Shown: piece by piece, positions 1-11,778 of the stretch
How the letters are laid out: the number at the start of each line of letters is the position of its first letter
Numbering within the stretch: position 1 is the stretch's first letter
Assembly (NCBI GenBank): GCA_008802785.1
Contig: VUYT01000031.1
Span: forward strand, 155,120 to 219,119
DNA: 64,000 bases
Origin: Symmetrospora coprosmae
Taxonomy: Eukaryota > Basidiomycota > Cystobasidiomycetes > Symmetrosporaceae
Direction of reading: 5' to 3'
Position numbers and translations under genes: made by a program
The notes under the pieces: generated by a model
Databases searched by the model: none
The model's input: the letters and a program-made list of their open reading frames with translations, nothing else
Told to the model about the DNA's origin: nothing

Positions 1-1463
1 GCTCGACGGCGCGCCACTCGTGCCAGCTCGAACTCGCGTCCACGAAGACGACACGCATCACGATGACGCACCGCAGATGCCGGAGAAGCTGCCGGTAGTC
101 GTGTTTTCGCACGGTCTGTTCGGGACGCCGCGCGTCTACTCGGAGCTGTGCGGCGCTCTCGCAAGCTATGGCTTCCTTGTGTGCGCCGTAGAGCATCGCG
201 ACGGTACTGCTCCTGCGGTAAGCTGCAGCAAGCTACAAACACAGGCACGGGACTATCGATACTGACGCGAGTATCAATAGGTCCTGCTTGATCCCGAAAA
301 GGTAGACGCGGAGAAGCTGCCGTTCAGCACGCGGGATGTACACCCGAAAAAGACGACGACCCGCAAGGCGTACCCCTACGTCATGCCGCCGAACGTAGGT
401 TGTCCCGAACAGCGACAACGGGGATATATCTGAGCCTCGGCCTTTGCTCCACAGATGTGGCTGATCGGCAAGAGGACACCAGACTGGTCTGATGCGGGAG
501 ATTCAACGCTGATCCTCCGACGTGCGCAGCTCAAGATGCGTGTACGAGAAGTCGAAGAGGCCCTGATACTCCTCAACAGGCTGAACGATGGGCAACTACA
601 AGGCGGGATGGTACCATTCTTGGGCGACAAGACCGGTCAGCCGGCGTCGCTGGAGCGCCGGAAAGCCGCGCTTGATCAGTTCATGGGCAGACTGGATCTC
701 ACAGATAACATCACGGTGCGTCAGCTATGCTACGTGGCAACAATATCAGCGAAGGGCTAAGTCATCGCCCATGCAGATGGCTGGGCATTCCGCTGGTGGC
801 GCCACTGTCGTCGAGGTACTACGAGCTCTGCGGGATGGCAGCGAGGACACGAGCGGGTCAGACCGAGCTCGGTATCCATTCAAGCTCGGCATTCTTCTCG
901 ACCCGTGGTCATCTCCCTTGCCTCCACCCGACGAGGCATACATCCCGCCTGACTTCACTGCGCCGCACCACCCGCCGGACAACGGCGGACCAGGCTCTAT
1001 ACCACGCGGGTGCCTCAACGTGCCCGTCCTTGCACTCAATTCGACGATGTTCAGCAACTGGGACGACGTCTCGCCATACACCAAGGCGCTGGTCGAGGAA
1101 GCTGCCATGCACAGCGGCAAAGGCGTCTCGCTCGAGATCAAAGGCTCAATCCACCTCTCGCAGACCGACTTCCCTCTGCTATTCAATTCTATCCTGCTGT
1201 TCAACCCGCTCTCGGCGCTTAAGACGTCTGCGAGCAGGTGCATGGACCTCAACATCAAGGCTACGATGGAGTTCCTCCGAGAGGTTCTCCCGCTCGATAG
1301 CCTGCCTCTGCCCGAGCCGGGGTACGAGTGTGATTTTAGTAAGAGCGACCTCAAGAGTCAGGGCATCACGCGCAGGCATCAGAAGTCGTATCTTGCACGA
1401 CGAGGCGAGCGCGTCTTGCAGGGGGAGGCGAGTGAGGTGGTTGTCCAGTTCAAGAAGCTGTAG
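1..1463 (+). CDS. Platelet-activating factor acetylhydrolase (5' partial)
   Basis: Alpha/beta-hydrolase of the PAF-acetylhydrolase (group VII phospholipase A2) family, which removes the sn-2 acetyl or short oxidised acyl group of phospholipids. The 5' end lies outside the window; the frame is open back to base 2. Four exons fit exactly and all join in phase 0: up to 217, 281-394, 455-715 and 777-1463. The hydrophobic strand VVVFSHGLFG leads into the oxyanion region. The nucleophile elbow is GHSAGG (around 783-800), created by the last splice. The likely acid is Asp in LLDPW and the likely base is His in SIHLSQTDF, in the order expected of the family. No signal peptide can be judged because the N-terminus is missing. 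The family call is firm; substrate preference is not visible. Confidence 0.9.
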
Positions 1464-1641
1464 CAGACCAAGAGCGGGCCTGCACGGTGGAGCCAAGATA
1501 ATCGGTCAGTTTCTATCAGTATATATACCATCGGGACAAGTCATTATAGCAATCTGGTGGAGCTAGCCACGTGTAACAATCTCCTAGAGTTCCCTCGAAT
1601 GCATAGCACGGAATTGCGAGCTCTCGAACCACGAAATGCTT

Positions 1642-2396
1642 TCATGCAGCCTCATCCGCTGATGGCTCTTCTGACAAGCCCCTCTGTATCCGCCAATTCT
1701 TGACCCACTGCACCATCCTGTCGACGTTGCTGTCGAGCTCATCTGGACTTTCCGATGTGAGCTCGACAATGATTTCCGCCGGGTAAGATGCGCGAGCTTC
1801 TTCCAAGACGGTCTGCATGATCTCTGCCTCGTTGTTCTCCTGGATCTTGTTCAGTGCGTAGCCTCTGGACCCGCGAGAAGATGCGTCAACGTCGTCGAAA
1901 GAAGCCGTCCAGGAAGGAGAAGCCAGCGCACCTTTTCTCGAGCCGCTCCCACAGCTTGGCGTGGTCGCACCGTGTCACAATGACGAGGTCTATCCATCGT
2001 TCCGGAAAGAGTTCGCAGCTGTGCCAGTCAATGACCTTGCCTCCCGGCTCGACCAACGTTTCCAGCTCGTCGAGGAGCTGTCCGCGAGAAAACGTGACCC
2101 ACCGCAGCGACGTCAGGTCAGCCTCGATGGAAGCTCTGCAGGAAGACCGCATGCATAGCGTACACGCCCACCTTGTCGTCGTCTACATCATAGCTCTGCC
2201 ACTCCTCATTCCATCCCTCGTGCAAGCCTTTGTCCTTGACGAGGTCGCCGACGTTGAGGTGCTCGAACCGGAAAGGCAGGGCGGCCTCGACGAACGCGCT
2301 TGCATGCGACGTTTTGCCTGTGCCAGGTGTGCCGGTGACGACGATATTGGGCAGCTTCCGGCTTGAGGAAGGTGCAGAGGTTGACGGAGATGCCAT
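1642..2396 (-). CDS. FAP7: Adenylate kinase isoenzyme 6 / Fap7-type NTPase
   Basis: Small nuclear adenylate kinase/ATPase of the AK6 (yeast Fap7) family, needed in late 40S ribosomal subunit maturation through Rps14. Three exons (2396-2172, 2077-1932, 1864-1642) give 197 residues, close to the family's usual length. Visible motifs are the Walker A loop GTPGTGKTS near residue 20, the GDLV segment, DWHSCELFPERW in the NMP/LID region and RLEKRGYALNKI after the second splice. Translation starts at ATG 2396; the upstream in-frame TTG is not needed. The short acidic C-terminus ends SADEAA. It is divergently placed to the membrane-protein gene starting at 2935. The family call is secure; the exact acceptor at 2077 was chosen because it restores the conserved LLDELE segment. 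Confidence 0.92.
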
Positions 2397-2934
2397 GTCG
2401 TCTGCTGCTGTCGTCGTCGACGAGGTGTGGGAGAGCAAGAGAGGAGCCGGCTCTTCCGACAGGCGCAGGCTCGTGACGGCGAGGGCAGCACACAGCTTTC
2501 ACGCAACCCAACAAGGTCGTCGATATTTATGGCTGCAGGCTGAGCGCTTGTGCTCAGAAGTGGACATCCTCCAGTCAAGTCGCATTCCCGCGTGCTCGTA
2601 TTGCCCGCTGCCGTCCACGCGTCCGCTTGACGACGCTCCTGACCGAGGCCTGCTGGCCCTGACGACGAGCGAGAGGGGAGGAAGAATGGTTCCTTACCTC
2701 CCTGCACTCCGCTCTTCTGACGACTCTTCAGAGCATTTCCTCTCTGGCACCGCACTATACCCCCTCACAGCTGCTGGTCGGCCTTATCCTTCTTCTCCCG
2801 TGCTGGCCACTCTCCTTTCCGACCCGTTTCCTCCAGATCATACGTTATAAGCGCTATTCGAGCCTTCTTGCCTCCGTCAAAGTAGCTGGACTGTCCCTGC
2901 CCGTCATAAGATACCCGCCCATCGACAGGACAGG
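2397..2934. promoter_or_regulatory. Divergent intergenic region, FAP7 / membrane-protein gene
   Basis: These 538 bases separate the two divergent start codons. Open frames cross it on both strands but none has a recognisable domain or splice structure. An ATAAATATCG-type AT-rich patch (about 2520-2530, minus sense) and ACGTTATAAGCGC (about 2842-2855) are TATA-like candidates for the left and right gene. No other motif was recognised. Confidence 0.4.
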
Positions 2935-5755
2935 ATGTCCTTCAACAGCTCGACCGGCGGGATGGACTGGCCCCAGAGCCTTGTCTGGTCCAACAAGGTC
3001 GAGGTTCAGCTGCTCCTGGCAGACATACCCCTCATCGCGATGGGCGTGCTAGGCCTCGGATCTGCCATGCTTCTGCAATTGAGCAGCCGTCTGTGGGTGA
3101 CTGCGACACCTACCTGCGAGTCCTGAACCACGACATGGCTAATTGGCATCCACTGCCTATCTGGATCCTCCTCCTTCTCAGATCGCGGTGAGTGCCCCTG
3201 CATCCCCCGCATGCCTGACTTGTATGCATGCTCACAGACCCCGGCCTGTTCGCACCCAGCGAGTCCCTTCTCCTCACCTCGGCGATGCTGCTATCCTTCT
3301 GCACTGGCTTCTTCCATCTTTTATCTCTGCTCCACTCGGAGGATATCGTGGCCAACGCCGAATACGCCGGTTCCAGCGCACTTAATGTGCTCTCTGAGCT
3401 GTTCGACGGCGCTTCTGCCGCTCTGGTCGTTGTCTTCATCTACTTCCGCCTTGTGCAGCTGATGAGCTTCAGCAGCAAAGAGTGCGAGGACCAGCACAAC
3501 AGCGAGATCTCGTACTTTATGAGCGAAAAAGACGAGTTTGGAGTACAGATCAAGTGCAGCATCTACGCTGCGCTCTCGAGCCTGGTCACTATGCGGATCG
3601 CCTTTGCGACAGCAGTGAGTGCGATGCACCTCAAACATCGGTGTATAGAGCCTGAAAAGTCTTCCCCATAGACCCTGCTCTTCGCCCTCGAGGTCGCGTG
3701 GCGTCACCTGCTCCTCGGTCAGCGCAACCCGAGCTTCCAGCCCGTCTATCTGCTGAGCAACGTCGTCCACTTTCTTCTCCTCGTGAGTTGTTCTCTCGCC
3801 TCGCAGCATCAGCTTGCACCGATTGAACAAGCTTGTTCGCTATCGTTTCCCTTCGCAGCTCGGAGCAAGCGGTATTGTCGTGATGGAGCTCGTTCGAAGC
3901 AAGAAGCGCGGCAGATTTGCGCACTGCTGGCTTCCGATGCTAGCCGGGCTCGTTATCGACACTTCCGTCAAAATTGCTGGCTTCCCCGTCCTGGGATTCA
4001 GCATTACGCCCCTGGCCCGTCTCTTCTCCGCTGCGACTCTGTACATCTGGCTGCTGGACTTGCTCGTTTACGACTTCAAGCGCGAGCTGTCGGCTTCCAA
4101 TTTCAGTTCTCCTGCTGGGACGCCCTACACCGAAAACGGCAACAGTCTGGATAGCGCTGCTACTGGCTCTTCGAGCTCGGGTGCGACTTCGTCATCGTCG
4201 AGGCGTGGCCCCCGGCCTCTGCTGCCGCCAAAGCAGCTGCGCCTGCTCGTCACCTCGCCTTTCAGAGTCGACTCGCCCCGGAAGACTGCCAACTCGCTCT
4301 CGCCATCCGTGGCACAGGCACAGGCTAGTCTAGCCGAGATTATGCAGGAAGAGTCAGGGTGGCAGCACAGAAAGTCCTTGTCTATCGGACCCATCATCCG
4401 ACGAACGAGCAGGCTGCCTTCGTGGCTCATGGTCACCGGAACTGGGAAAAGCACCAGGGGCAAGAGAGGGTCGTCCGATAGCGGGGATGGTATCCTCGAT
4501 GTCGACATCGAGCAGCAGGCTGGTCCTGCCGAGCTCGGGTCGGACTCTGATAGCGGCCAGGCGGCATCACACCACCACAAAGCGGGTCGAACACCTTCGA
4601 GCAGTCTGCAGTCGATCGAGCCTCCAATCACCAAGCAGAGTGCCATGCACTCACCCCGGCCATCCGTGTCCTCGACTAGTGGAGGAAGGTACGATCGGCG
4701 AGGCACCAGGCTTGACTCGCCCATCGAGGTCGAGATGCCGTTCGGCGGCAGTAACGTCAGCCGCAGCGTCAGCACCGAATCATCCCGCATCACATCGCCG
4801 ATCGCAGTCAGGGCCAGGTACCCCATCTTTGCAGCTGCGAACCTCCCATCGATGAACGAAGCGGTTGACGAGATACAGGAGGGCGAGACCCGTCTAGTTC
4901 CCACGCCTGCTAGCGAGAGGCTTCACGCTACTACCTTTTCCAATCACTCCAGCTACCACTCGACCCCATCCGGTAACCCGTCGCTGAACTCTCGAGAGAG
5001 CGCCATCTCGCTCTCGTACTTCCCTCGTCCGCCGTCACCGAGCTCTCCGAAGAACCATGAGAGCACGCAGTCAGGCACGGTACCCGCCGGCGCATTCTTC
5101 CAGGATAAGCCACGCGTCCACCGGCGTACGTCAATGGCGTCCGAGGGTTCGCTTGCCCCGCCGCAGATGCCCGCTGCGCTGGCCCACCAGCACCAGCACC
5201 AGCACCAATTGAGCTGGCAGAGTTCTGACACGTTCGCTGGGAGTGTGGATAGTCTAGTCCCGCCTGGAGAGCACGGCAGGGGTTTCAACGTGACTTCGTG
5301 AGTCGCTTCATGCCTTTCCTCCCGGAGAAGCTCACACCTAGCTGAGATGACGGTATGGCACTGACAGCTTCATTGGAGCGTCAGCTGGTCCTGGGGAGCA
5401 GCAGGCCCGTCCGAGTACGCCCGACTCTTTCCGCGGAGGCGCGACCATCATGCGCGCCAACTCTGTCACACGGCACTCGGCCAAGCTGCTCGATAGGACC
5501 GCTTCTCTGCGCCAGTCGCGCACTTCATCGATCAAAGGCGCGTCTGTCACGCTGGCTACTTCGGCTCTCCCTCCTCGATCCGACTCGCTTAGACGGGGCG
5601 CAGGCCGCCACGGCACCCAGTCCCGCAGCAGCAGCGACGAGAGTCAGACAGGCTTCAAAGCTCCCGGCGTCTTCCTGACGAGGCCAGACGCTGTCAGAAC
5701 CGTTTCGCACAACGCTGGCGTTCTGCGCGACTTGGTTGGTTCGTACGCTCGCTGA
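2935..5755 (+). CDS. Multi-span membrane protein with long Ser-rich cytosolic tail
   Basis: No family recognised. The N-terminal 330 or so residues carry about seven hydrophobic segments (for example VQLLLADIPLIAMGVLG, SLLLTSAMLLSFCTGFF, AALVVVFIYFRLVQL, PVYLLSNVVHFLLL and LFSAATLYIWLLDLLVYDF). A tail of about 600 residues follows, rich in Ser, Pro and Arg, with a His-Gln run near 5185-5210. Supported introns: 3612-3671 (GTGAGT to ATAG), 3784-3859 (GTGAGT to GCAG) and 5300-5367. The last one adds a terminal exon 5368-5755 ending GSYAR. The first one or two introns (about 3089-3238) are uncertain because exon 1 and the exon starting DPGLFAP are in different frames. Seven spans plus a phosphorylatable tail resemble a receptor layout, but that is inference only. 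Confidence 0.7.
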
Positions 5756-6093
5756 ATGCCCTTCCACCGCGGTCCAAGTCCGGACGAGACGGCTCGCAGT
5801 CACCGGGTGTTCAGACCCGCGCAAACACGTCCCGATCCTGCATCTGCATGTCAGGCTGCTTACTTTGGCTAGCCCCGTACTTCAGTGCCCACCCTTTCAA
5901 GCAATATATGCGGGCCTTGGCCGGCTCTCCTGATGTTTGCCACAGAACCGCCCTTTGATGTGGCTGCACTGGCACTTGAGGAGCTTTCGCGGTACTAAAG
6001 CAGGGCGCAAGAGGTCTCTGCTTAACTCTGCATCTCCATCTCCGTTCGCACATCCCCTGACAGCTTGACGCTCCTCGCATTCGAAATCACAAC
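5756..6093. other. Intergenic region
   Basis: These 338 bases lie between the end of the multi-span membrane-protein gene and the next start on the same strand. It must hold the terminator of the first and the promoter of the second. No TATA box, repeat or coding segment was recognised. Confidence 0.35.
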
Positions 6094-6589
6094 ATGGCTC
6101 CCATCGCTTCCGTCTCGCACATCCCCGCAGCCGCCTATGCCGTGGCAGCGGCTACTCGCGCCTCCTCTGTCGTCGTCGCCAATGCAGCTGGCTCTGCAAC
6201 TGCCTCGACTGCCGACGCCGTCTCTGGGATCCGGCTGCGCGTGCTCCTTGAGGGTTCTCACCCATTCTGGCTGCGGATGCTCGTCGTGATGCTCTACGCG
6301 TGGGTCGGCGCGTGTCCCTCGTGCAAGAATCGCGCTGACGTCGTGTGCATGATCCCGCAGCACGCTCATGTCGCTCATCGGTCATTCCGTGCTCCTGCTC
6401 ATTGCATCGGCCTGCCAGAGCGTCTCCAATGCCATCGACAGCTTCCGGCAGCGCCCTATCCGACTCGACGAGTACTCGGAGGTCCCGCAGAGCAGTACCG
6501 CCGTCGAGCACTTTGAAGGTGCCACGACCGTGCTTCTGCCTCGCGTTGACTGCTGCTGTGACCGGTGCCCATCTCTTGAGAAAGCTTGA
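6094..6589 (+). CDS. Small hypothetical membrane protein
   Basis: Not recognised. Two exons are supported: the first ends WVGA, the second starts after CCGCAG at about 6360 and continues TLMSLIGHSVLL. Donor GTGTCC and acceptor CCGCAG enclose an intron of about 57 nt; splicing removes the stretch of Cys and His codons that would otherwise interrupt the hydrophobic run. The product is about 146 residues. It has an Ala/Val/Ser-rich N-terminus, one long hydrophobic region (FWLRMLVVMLYAWVG then LIGHSVLLLIASA) that could form a hairpin, and a polar tail with DEYSEVPQ that ends in a Cys cluster (CCCDRC). The 3' end might be altered by a further intron. Location is inferred to be a membrane; function is unknown. 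Confidence 0.5.
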
Positions 6590-6938
6590 GAGACAGTCGG
6601 GCTCACGAAGCAAGGGCGCATCATCGGCCCTGAAAGGACATTCCTCCGCAATCTAGACCAGCCTTTCTCTCCTGTCTCCTTCCCTGTAGCTTTATCGGCA
6701 TACTATCGTTACTGTCCGTGGATTGAACGTCAGTCATGTGTGTCGCCGGTCGCGCTTCTTGTCAGCCCGGTCAGTCTCGGTCTATCGGCCTGCCCCTTTC
6801 TTCAGCTCTCTGCACACTCCCCACCCGGCTTGAAGCAAGCAAGCGTGTACTGGATGGAGCAGGAGTATCTGAGCAGCGACAGACGCGCCGACTCCACTGT
6901 CAATGTGACTGGCAGTCTGTTACGGTGAAAACAGGACG
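6590..6938. other. Intergenic region / promoter
   Basis: These 349 bases precede the large zinc-finger gene on the same strand. Short unrelated open frames only; no recognisable motif. Confidence 0.3.
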
Positions 6939-9900
6939 ATGGAGGAGGAGAGGACGACAGATGGACGCGATTCTAGCCACAGGCAGCAGCAGCATCAGCA
7001 GCAGCAAAGACAGCAGAAGCTGCAGCACCAGCACCGCCAAGCAGCAGCAGCAGGGACAGCACCGCCGACGAGGTCACAATTCCTAGGATGCTTTGCATTG
7101 AGCAGGACAAAGAGCAGCAAGGCTGCCGCAGTGCTGAGGGAGGACGACGGCCTTCCGGAGCAGCTCAGGAAGCGGAAGCGGAGTCAACAGGAGGAGGGGC
7201 AGCAGCAGCATCCAGCGCCAGCAGCACAGACGAAACGGCAGAAGCTCGTGCGATGCGAGTCCATCGTCAGTATCTCGAGCAGTGTGAGTGTGCGCTGCTG
7301 TCTGTGCCGCTCCTGCTGCGAGCTGACGTGTATCGGCCTGATCTATACACAGGAATCCTCGTCATTTGACCCGACCGCGCTGCTCGCAGAGCACGAGGAG
7401 ACACCCCAGCAGCGCATCACAGGCGCAGAGGACGACTGGCTGTTCACATCGTTCTCCAAGCACGCAACATCGGCATCGCACTCTCCTACGAGAAGAGCGT
7501 CCGACTGCGATGCGACCAGACCGACGTCCCGGCGGACAGCGGCGCCAGCGGCCACCCCGGAGCTCGAAGAGGCACCGCTGTCAGAAGCAGAGAAGAGGGA
7601 GAGGCTGCGCCGGGCGGAGCTTGCACATGGTCATGGCCATGTAGCTGTTGCTGCTGTCCCGTCCTCGGCGGCTGCACCCGCTCGTCGCGTCCCCACCGTG
7701 GCCACGATCACGTCGCCGGCCCCGCCCCGCGACCGAGAGCACGAGCAGCACGAGGAGGCGTCCGACGCGCAACAAAAGCTAGCCCGGCACAGCAGCAGCA
7801 GCAGTGGCAGCTCCCGCAGCTGGAAGATCACGGATGCCGCTACGTCGGCCCTGCCGCCATTCTGCCCGCCGTCATTCGCAGGGCATACAGTCGCGCCACC
7901 TGCTGCCGTAGACCAGGAGGGACCGTCTGCGATTGCCGACACGCAGCAGCAGCAGCAGGTCCCTGACTCGGCGGAGAGCACCAAGACTGCCTTCTTCAGC
8001 AGCCCCGCGCCCTCGAGTCAAGGCTCACTCGCTAGCAGTCGCAGCTGGTTACAGCTCGCACCTCCGTTGGACCCTGCAATCGCAAAGCCGACTGCAGTAG
8101 CGCCTGCATCTGCACCATCCTCACTGGTCCAGGCGCAAGCCACGGATGCTAGCACTCGAACGTCTCAACCCTCGAGCGGAGACTGCGTGGAAGACTCGCA
8201 ACGAGCTGGAGCGCCATCTTCGGCTGCGCCGGGACGAGCGACCCCAGAAGTGACAGCCAAGGAGGAGACTGCTCAGCCAGCAACGGCGATTAGTAGATCT
8301 GTAGATCTTGCAGCCAGCCAAGGCCGTCTTAGAGCCTCCCACGCAGCGGGCGGGACCACGTCGACTTCGGCAGCTTCGGTCGACGATTTGCCACGGTCTG
8401 CCAGCACAAGCGACAATGCCGCAGCAGGATCTCCGGAGCTCAGATCCACTTCACCAGAAGTGGTTGTTCCGAATCGAAGCGCCCGCCAGCCCGCTCGTCC
8501 GCCGCGCCTCGCAGCGACCATTGACACGGACGACGAGACGGCCAGCGACAATGCCCTCCGGCCCGACTTTGGCAAGAAGCGACAGTCCCTCGCCAGAAGG
8601 AAGCCAAGAGACGCTCCTAGCGGAAGCCGCAGGGACAGCCAAGGCTCGGCGTCTGGAACGGAGACGCAGACGAGGAAACATGGTCGTCGGAAGCTGAAGC
8701 TGCAGCTGCCTGCTGAGAGCGACACCCAGACGGACGGATCTCGGGCGTCTAGCGCGTCAGGCAGGCTAGCGATGGCTCTTGCCAAGCCGTTCGCCCGTAA
8801 CCCGAACCCAACAAGAGAGGAGAAGATTGCGCTTGCTGCTCGCACAGGCCTGACAACGAGTAAGTCGGGTCATGACGCCTCTGTATCATTGATCAACCCG
8901 CTGATTCCCTCATTTCTACAGAACAAGTCGGCGATTACTACAGCAAGGAGCGGCGCCGTGCTGGTATTCCCACACTTCTCCGCCCTGGCCAATACCGTAC
9001 ATCAGCGTCGCTCGAACCGCTCGGCACGACCTCGGCCGTCTCGGATCGCACATCCTCCGGTAGCGGCAGTAGCAGCAGCGGTAGCGAAAGCGAGACTGAG
9101 CACGTTAATATCGTCGAAGAAGCAGATACGTACGATGATGCGCGGTACAAGGACGCTTCGTCGCGGCGCGTCAAGGCGGAGCTCGAGCGGGCGAAGAAGG
9201 AGCTGCAGCCATTCTTCCCCTCATCGTCTCTGACGTCCATCGCCGAGAGCGATGCATCCGCACATACGGTCACGCTTGCAGCTGGTACACGCCCTACCAA
9301 GTCAGCACGCAAGGAGAAGCTTGTTCGGGGCAGGCTCACTGCGGCGCAAAAGGGCAAAGGGCGCGCCATCGAGACGGCTAAGGCAGCAGAAAGCAGCACA
9401 GAGCATGACTTCAGCTTTGACGACACCGACATCGAGCCAAACAAAGTCCCCTCTCGGCCAGTTTCGCGCCTGGGTAGACCAGGTCGAGGACAGCCGAGTC
9501 GAGTGGGCCGAGCAGCATCGGGCCGTCCGCCCAGAAGCAGGCATGGCCCCGGCGGTCACATCAGCTACCAAGTGCCGGCCAGACCACCGACGTCATCGGG
9601 CGCCACCAAGCGCACGAAACTGGGTTCTGGACTCGTGCCCCCACCTGCCTTCGGCGAGGTCGAAGCCAATCCCGTGCGGTATACTCGCTCGCGCACCTCG
9701 CTCGCTAATCCGAACGCGGCGCAGTGCCACCGCTGCGAGGCCTTCTACTCGAAGTCGGGCTGCTTCAAATGCATCACCTGCGTTGGCGCCGTGTGCCAGC
9801 GATGCCTCATTGAGCATTATTCGGACCAGGGCGTTTACATTGCCATCGTGGCTTTTCTCGTAAACAAGATGAGGGAGGAGCTGCGGCTGGCCAAAAGTCA

Positions 9901-11426
9901 GCAACACAAAGGTACACCTGATCTGACGGACGGCGCTGCGATGGAGACCGGCACTTTGGCAGCTGGGGGCGAGGTCGGCTTCTCCAACTCGGCAATGAAT
10001 CGGGTCTTCAATCTCCCGCCCACGGTCGATCTCTCCACCCTGGATTTCCAATGCCCAGTCTGCAAGATGCTCTGCATGTGCGCGAACTGCTTGCGTGGGC
10101 CATATCCCATCGGTCACCCGCTGCACAAGAGCTCCCTTCTTGCTGCTGCTGCCGAGGCCGAAAACCCGTCGCAGCCGGAGCAGTCCGGAGACGGAGACGA
10201 TGAAGATTGCGACATCGACGAGGATGCCATCCAAGTCGTCACTGGCAGGCGGCGACCGCTACCTCAGTCTGACAGCGAAGACGGGGTCGAGGTCGAGGTC
10301 GAGGTCGAGGTCGAGCAGTTCTCGCCGCCAACGACCACCACCAGGCCGCACCATGCTCGCAGGCGGTCCTCAAATTGTCCAGCGCCTTCCTCGTTCTCCG
10401 TCTATCGCTCGCAAGAGGCCCTGCAGCAGGCTCGAGCGGACCGCCGACGTATGGATGAGGACGAGACCGAGGCTGTTCCTTTCGTGGTTGCGCGACCGAA
10501 GAGCACGGCACCGTCCAATCCGCGCGCAAATGCCGTGCCGAGGTTGGGTAGCCCTCCTCTGGCTCATCCTTCCCCTCGTGTGACCCAGAAGGTTGGTGAG
10601 ATCCCAAGTGCAGCTCAGACCGAGGCCGTCATGCCAGTCCGCCGAAGCGCCAGAGTGCGTCTGGCCACCAAGGTCGGGGAGCAGCTTGGCGCTGGGAAAG
10701 GAGGAAAGTCGACGACAGCAGGGTGAGTAGTGAAGTCAATCAAGGCGAGACGAGAACTCTGCTAACGCCTTCCATCGTCATAGTATCGCCAACAGACCCG
10801 CCGAGCCGGTCTTCACCTTTCCCGATGGTACCTGGTCGACTGCAGCAACGCCGGGGACAGAGTACGAGGCGCATATGCTCGAAGAAGCGGATGAGGTGGA
10901 GAACGAACCCCCGACGATTGGCCCTATGGAGGGCTTGCAGGCTGAGCTGGCGGACGCGGGCCATATGACCATCGAGCAGGGGGACGAGATGGTCAGGCAG
11001 TTCGCGTCGATACCGGATGCGCCCGCGACCGGGCTCTACGATGATGGCGACACTATCATCCCCGACTTCGCGTACGCTTTTTCGGGCTCTCTAGGCGAGC
11101 CGGACAAAACGCAGACTGCCAGCACGCTCGACATGGCAACTGGCTCGACCTTCTCCACGGCCAGCACCGATTCCTCCCTAGCGTCGCCGTCCGCCTTTCC
11201 CGACGGCCACTTCGCGGCTCTGCAGAGCTTTGATAAGGACTCGACTAATCCGCCCGCTTTCCTCGACCTCGAGGCTTTCATCCCTGATCACATCGCCAGT
11301 CGCCCAGGCGACGATTGGATGGACTATACCAGCGGTCTGAACTTCAGTCCGAGCAAGTGCGGCGGCATCGGGTTCGACAGTGCTGACTGGCAGCAGACTC
11401 TCCAGCTCTACGATGATGCGTTCTAG
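6939..11426 (+). CDS. Zinc-finger protein of CDCA7/R1 (4CXXC) type
   Basis: Large protein (about 1,400 residues), probably nuclear, with one recognisable domain: a zf-4CXXC_R1-like cysteine cluster (about 9721-10110). It runs CHRCEAFYSKSG, CFKC, CVGAVCQRC, then FQCPVCKMLCMCANCLR. CDCA7 and related proteins share this pattern and act in chromatin regulation; binding here is inferred. The rest is low complexity: Gln runs, Ser/Ala-rich blocks, Arg/Lys-rich patches and a Val-Glu repeat (10285-10320). Introns: 7284-7352 (GTGAGT to ACAG, 69 nt and in phase, so either form stays open), about 8861-8921 and about 10725-10783. The last exon is acidic and ends LQLYDDAF, resembling an activation region. 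The start at 6939 is the first ATG of the long frame. Confidence 0.75.
10285..10320 (+). repeat. GAGGTC hexanucleotide repeat inside coding exon
   Basis: Five to six copies of GAGGTC-like units encode a Val-Glu alternation in the zinc-finger protein, directly downstream of its cysteine cluster. It is in frame, so copy-number change would not break the gene. Confidence 0.8.
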
Positions 11427-11778
11427 CCAAAGAGTAGCGACAGCATTGCAGAAGTGTGTTGTGTATATCCAGCAAAGGCCATATCGCTCTACCCCCAAGC
11501 ATGCTGTCCGTTTTCAGTAGTCTTCCCCAAAGCAGACGCTCCCCAGTCAGTCGTTATGATAGGCGATAGATGCAAGTGCGGAGCGCAACCCCGCCTTTAA
11601 TCCGGAGCATATGTGAAGCTCGCCATCGAGAAAGCGCTTGGCAGACTTGCACGGTTAGGGGACAGACTACGTCCGGCAAAGAGCTTAAGACAGATTACTA
11701 GCTGGGTTGTGACAGCTGATACCGCTATGTACTGGAGGGTAGTCACCACTGTCCACCACATTCTGAAATCCCGAGAGA
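11427..11778. other. Convergent intergenic region
   Basis: These 352 bases lie between the ends of two convergent genes. No coding segment or RNA gene was recognised; it must carry both polyadenylation regions. Confidence 0.35.

Noticed and set aside
8273-8845. 190-residue minus-strand open frame inside the R1 zinc-finger gene
   Set aside because: It is a GC-driven antisense frame of a low-complexity coding exon.
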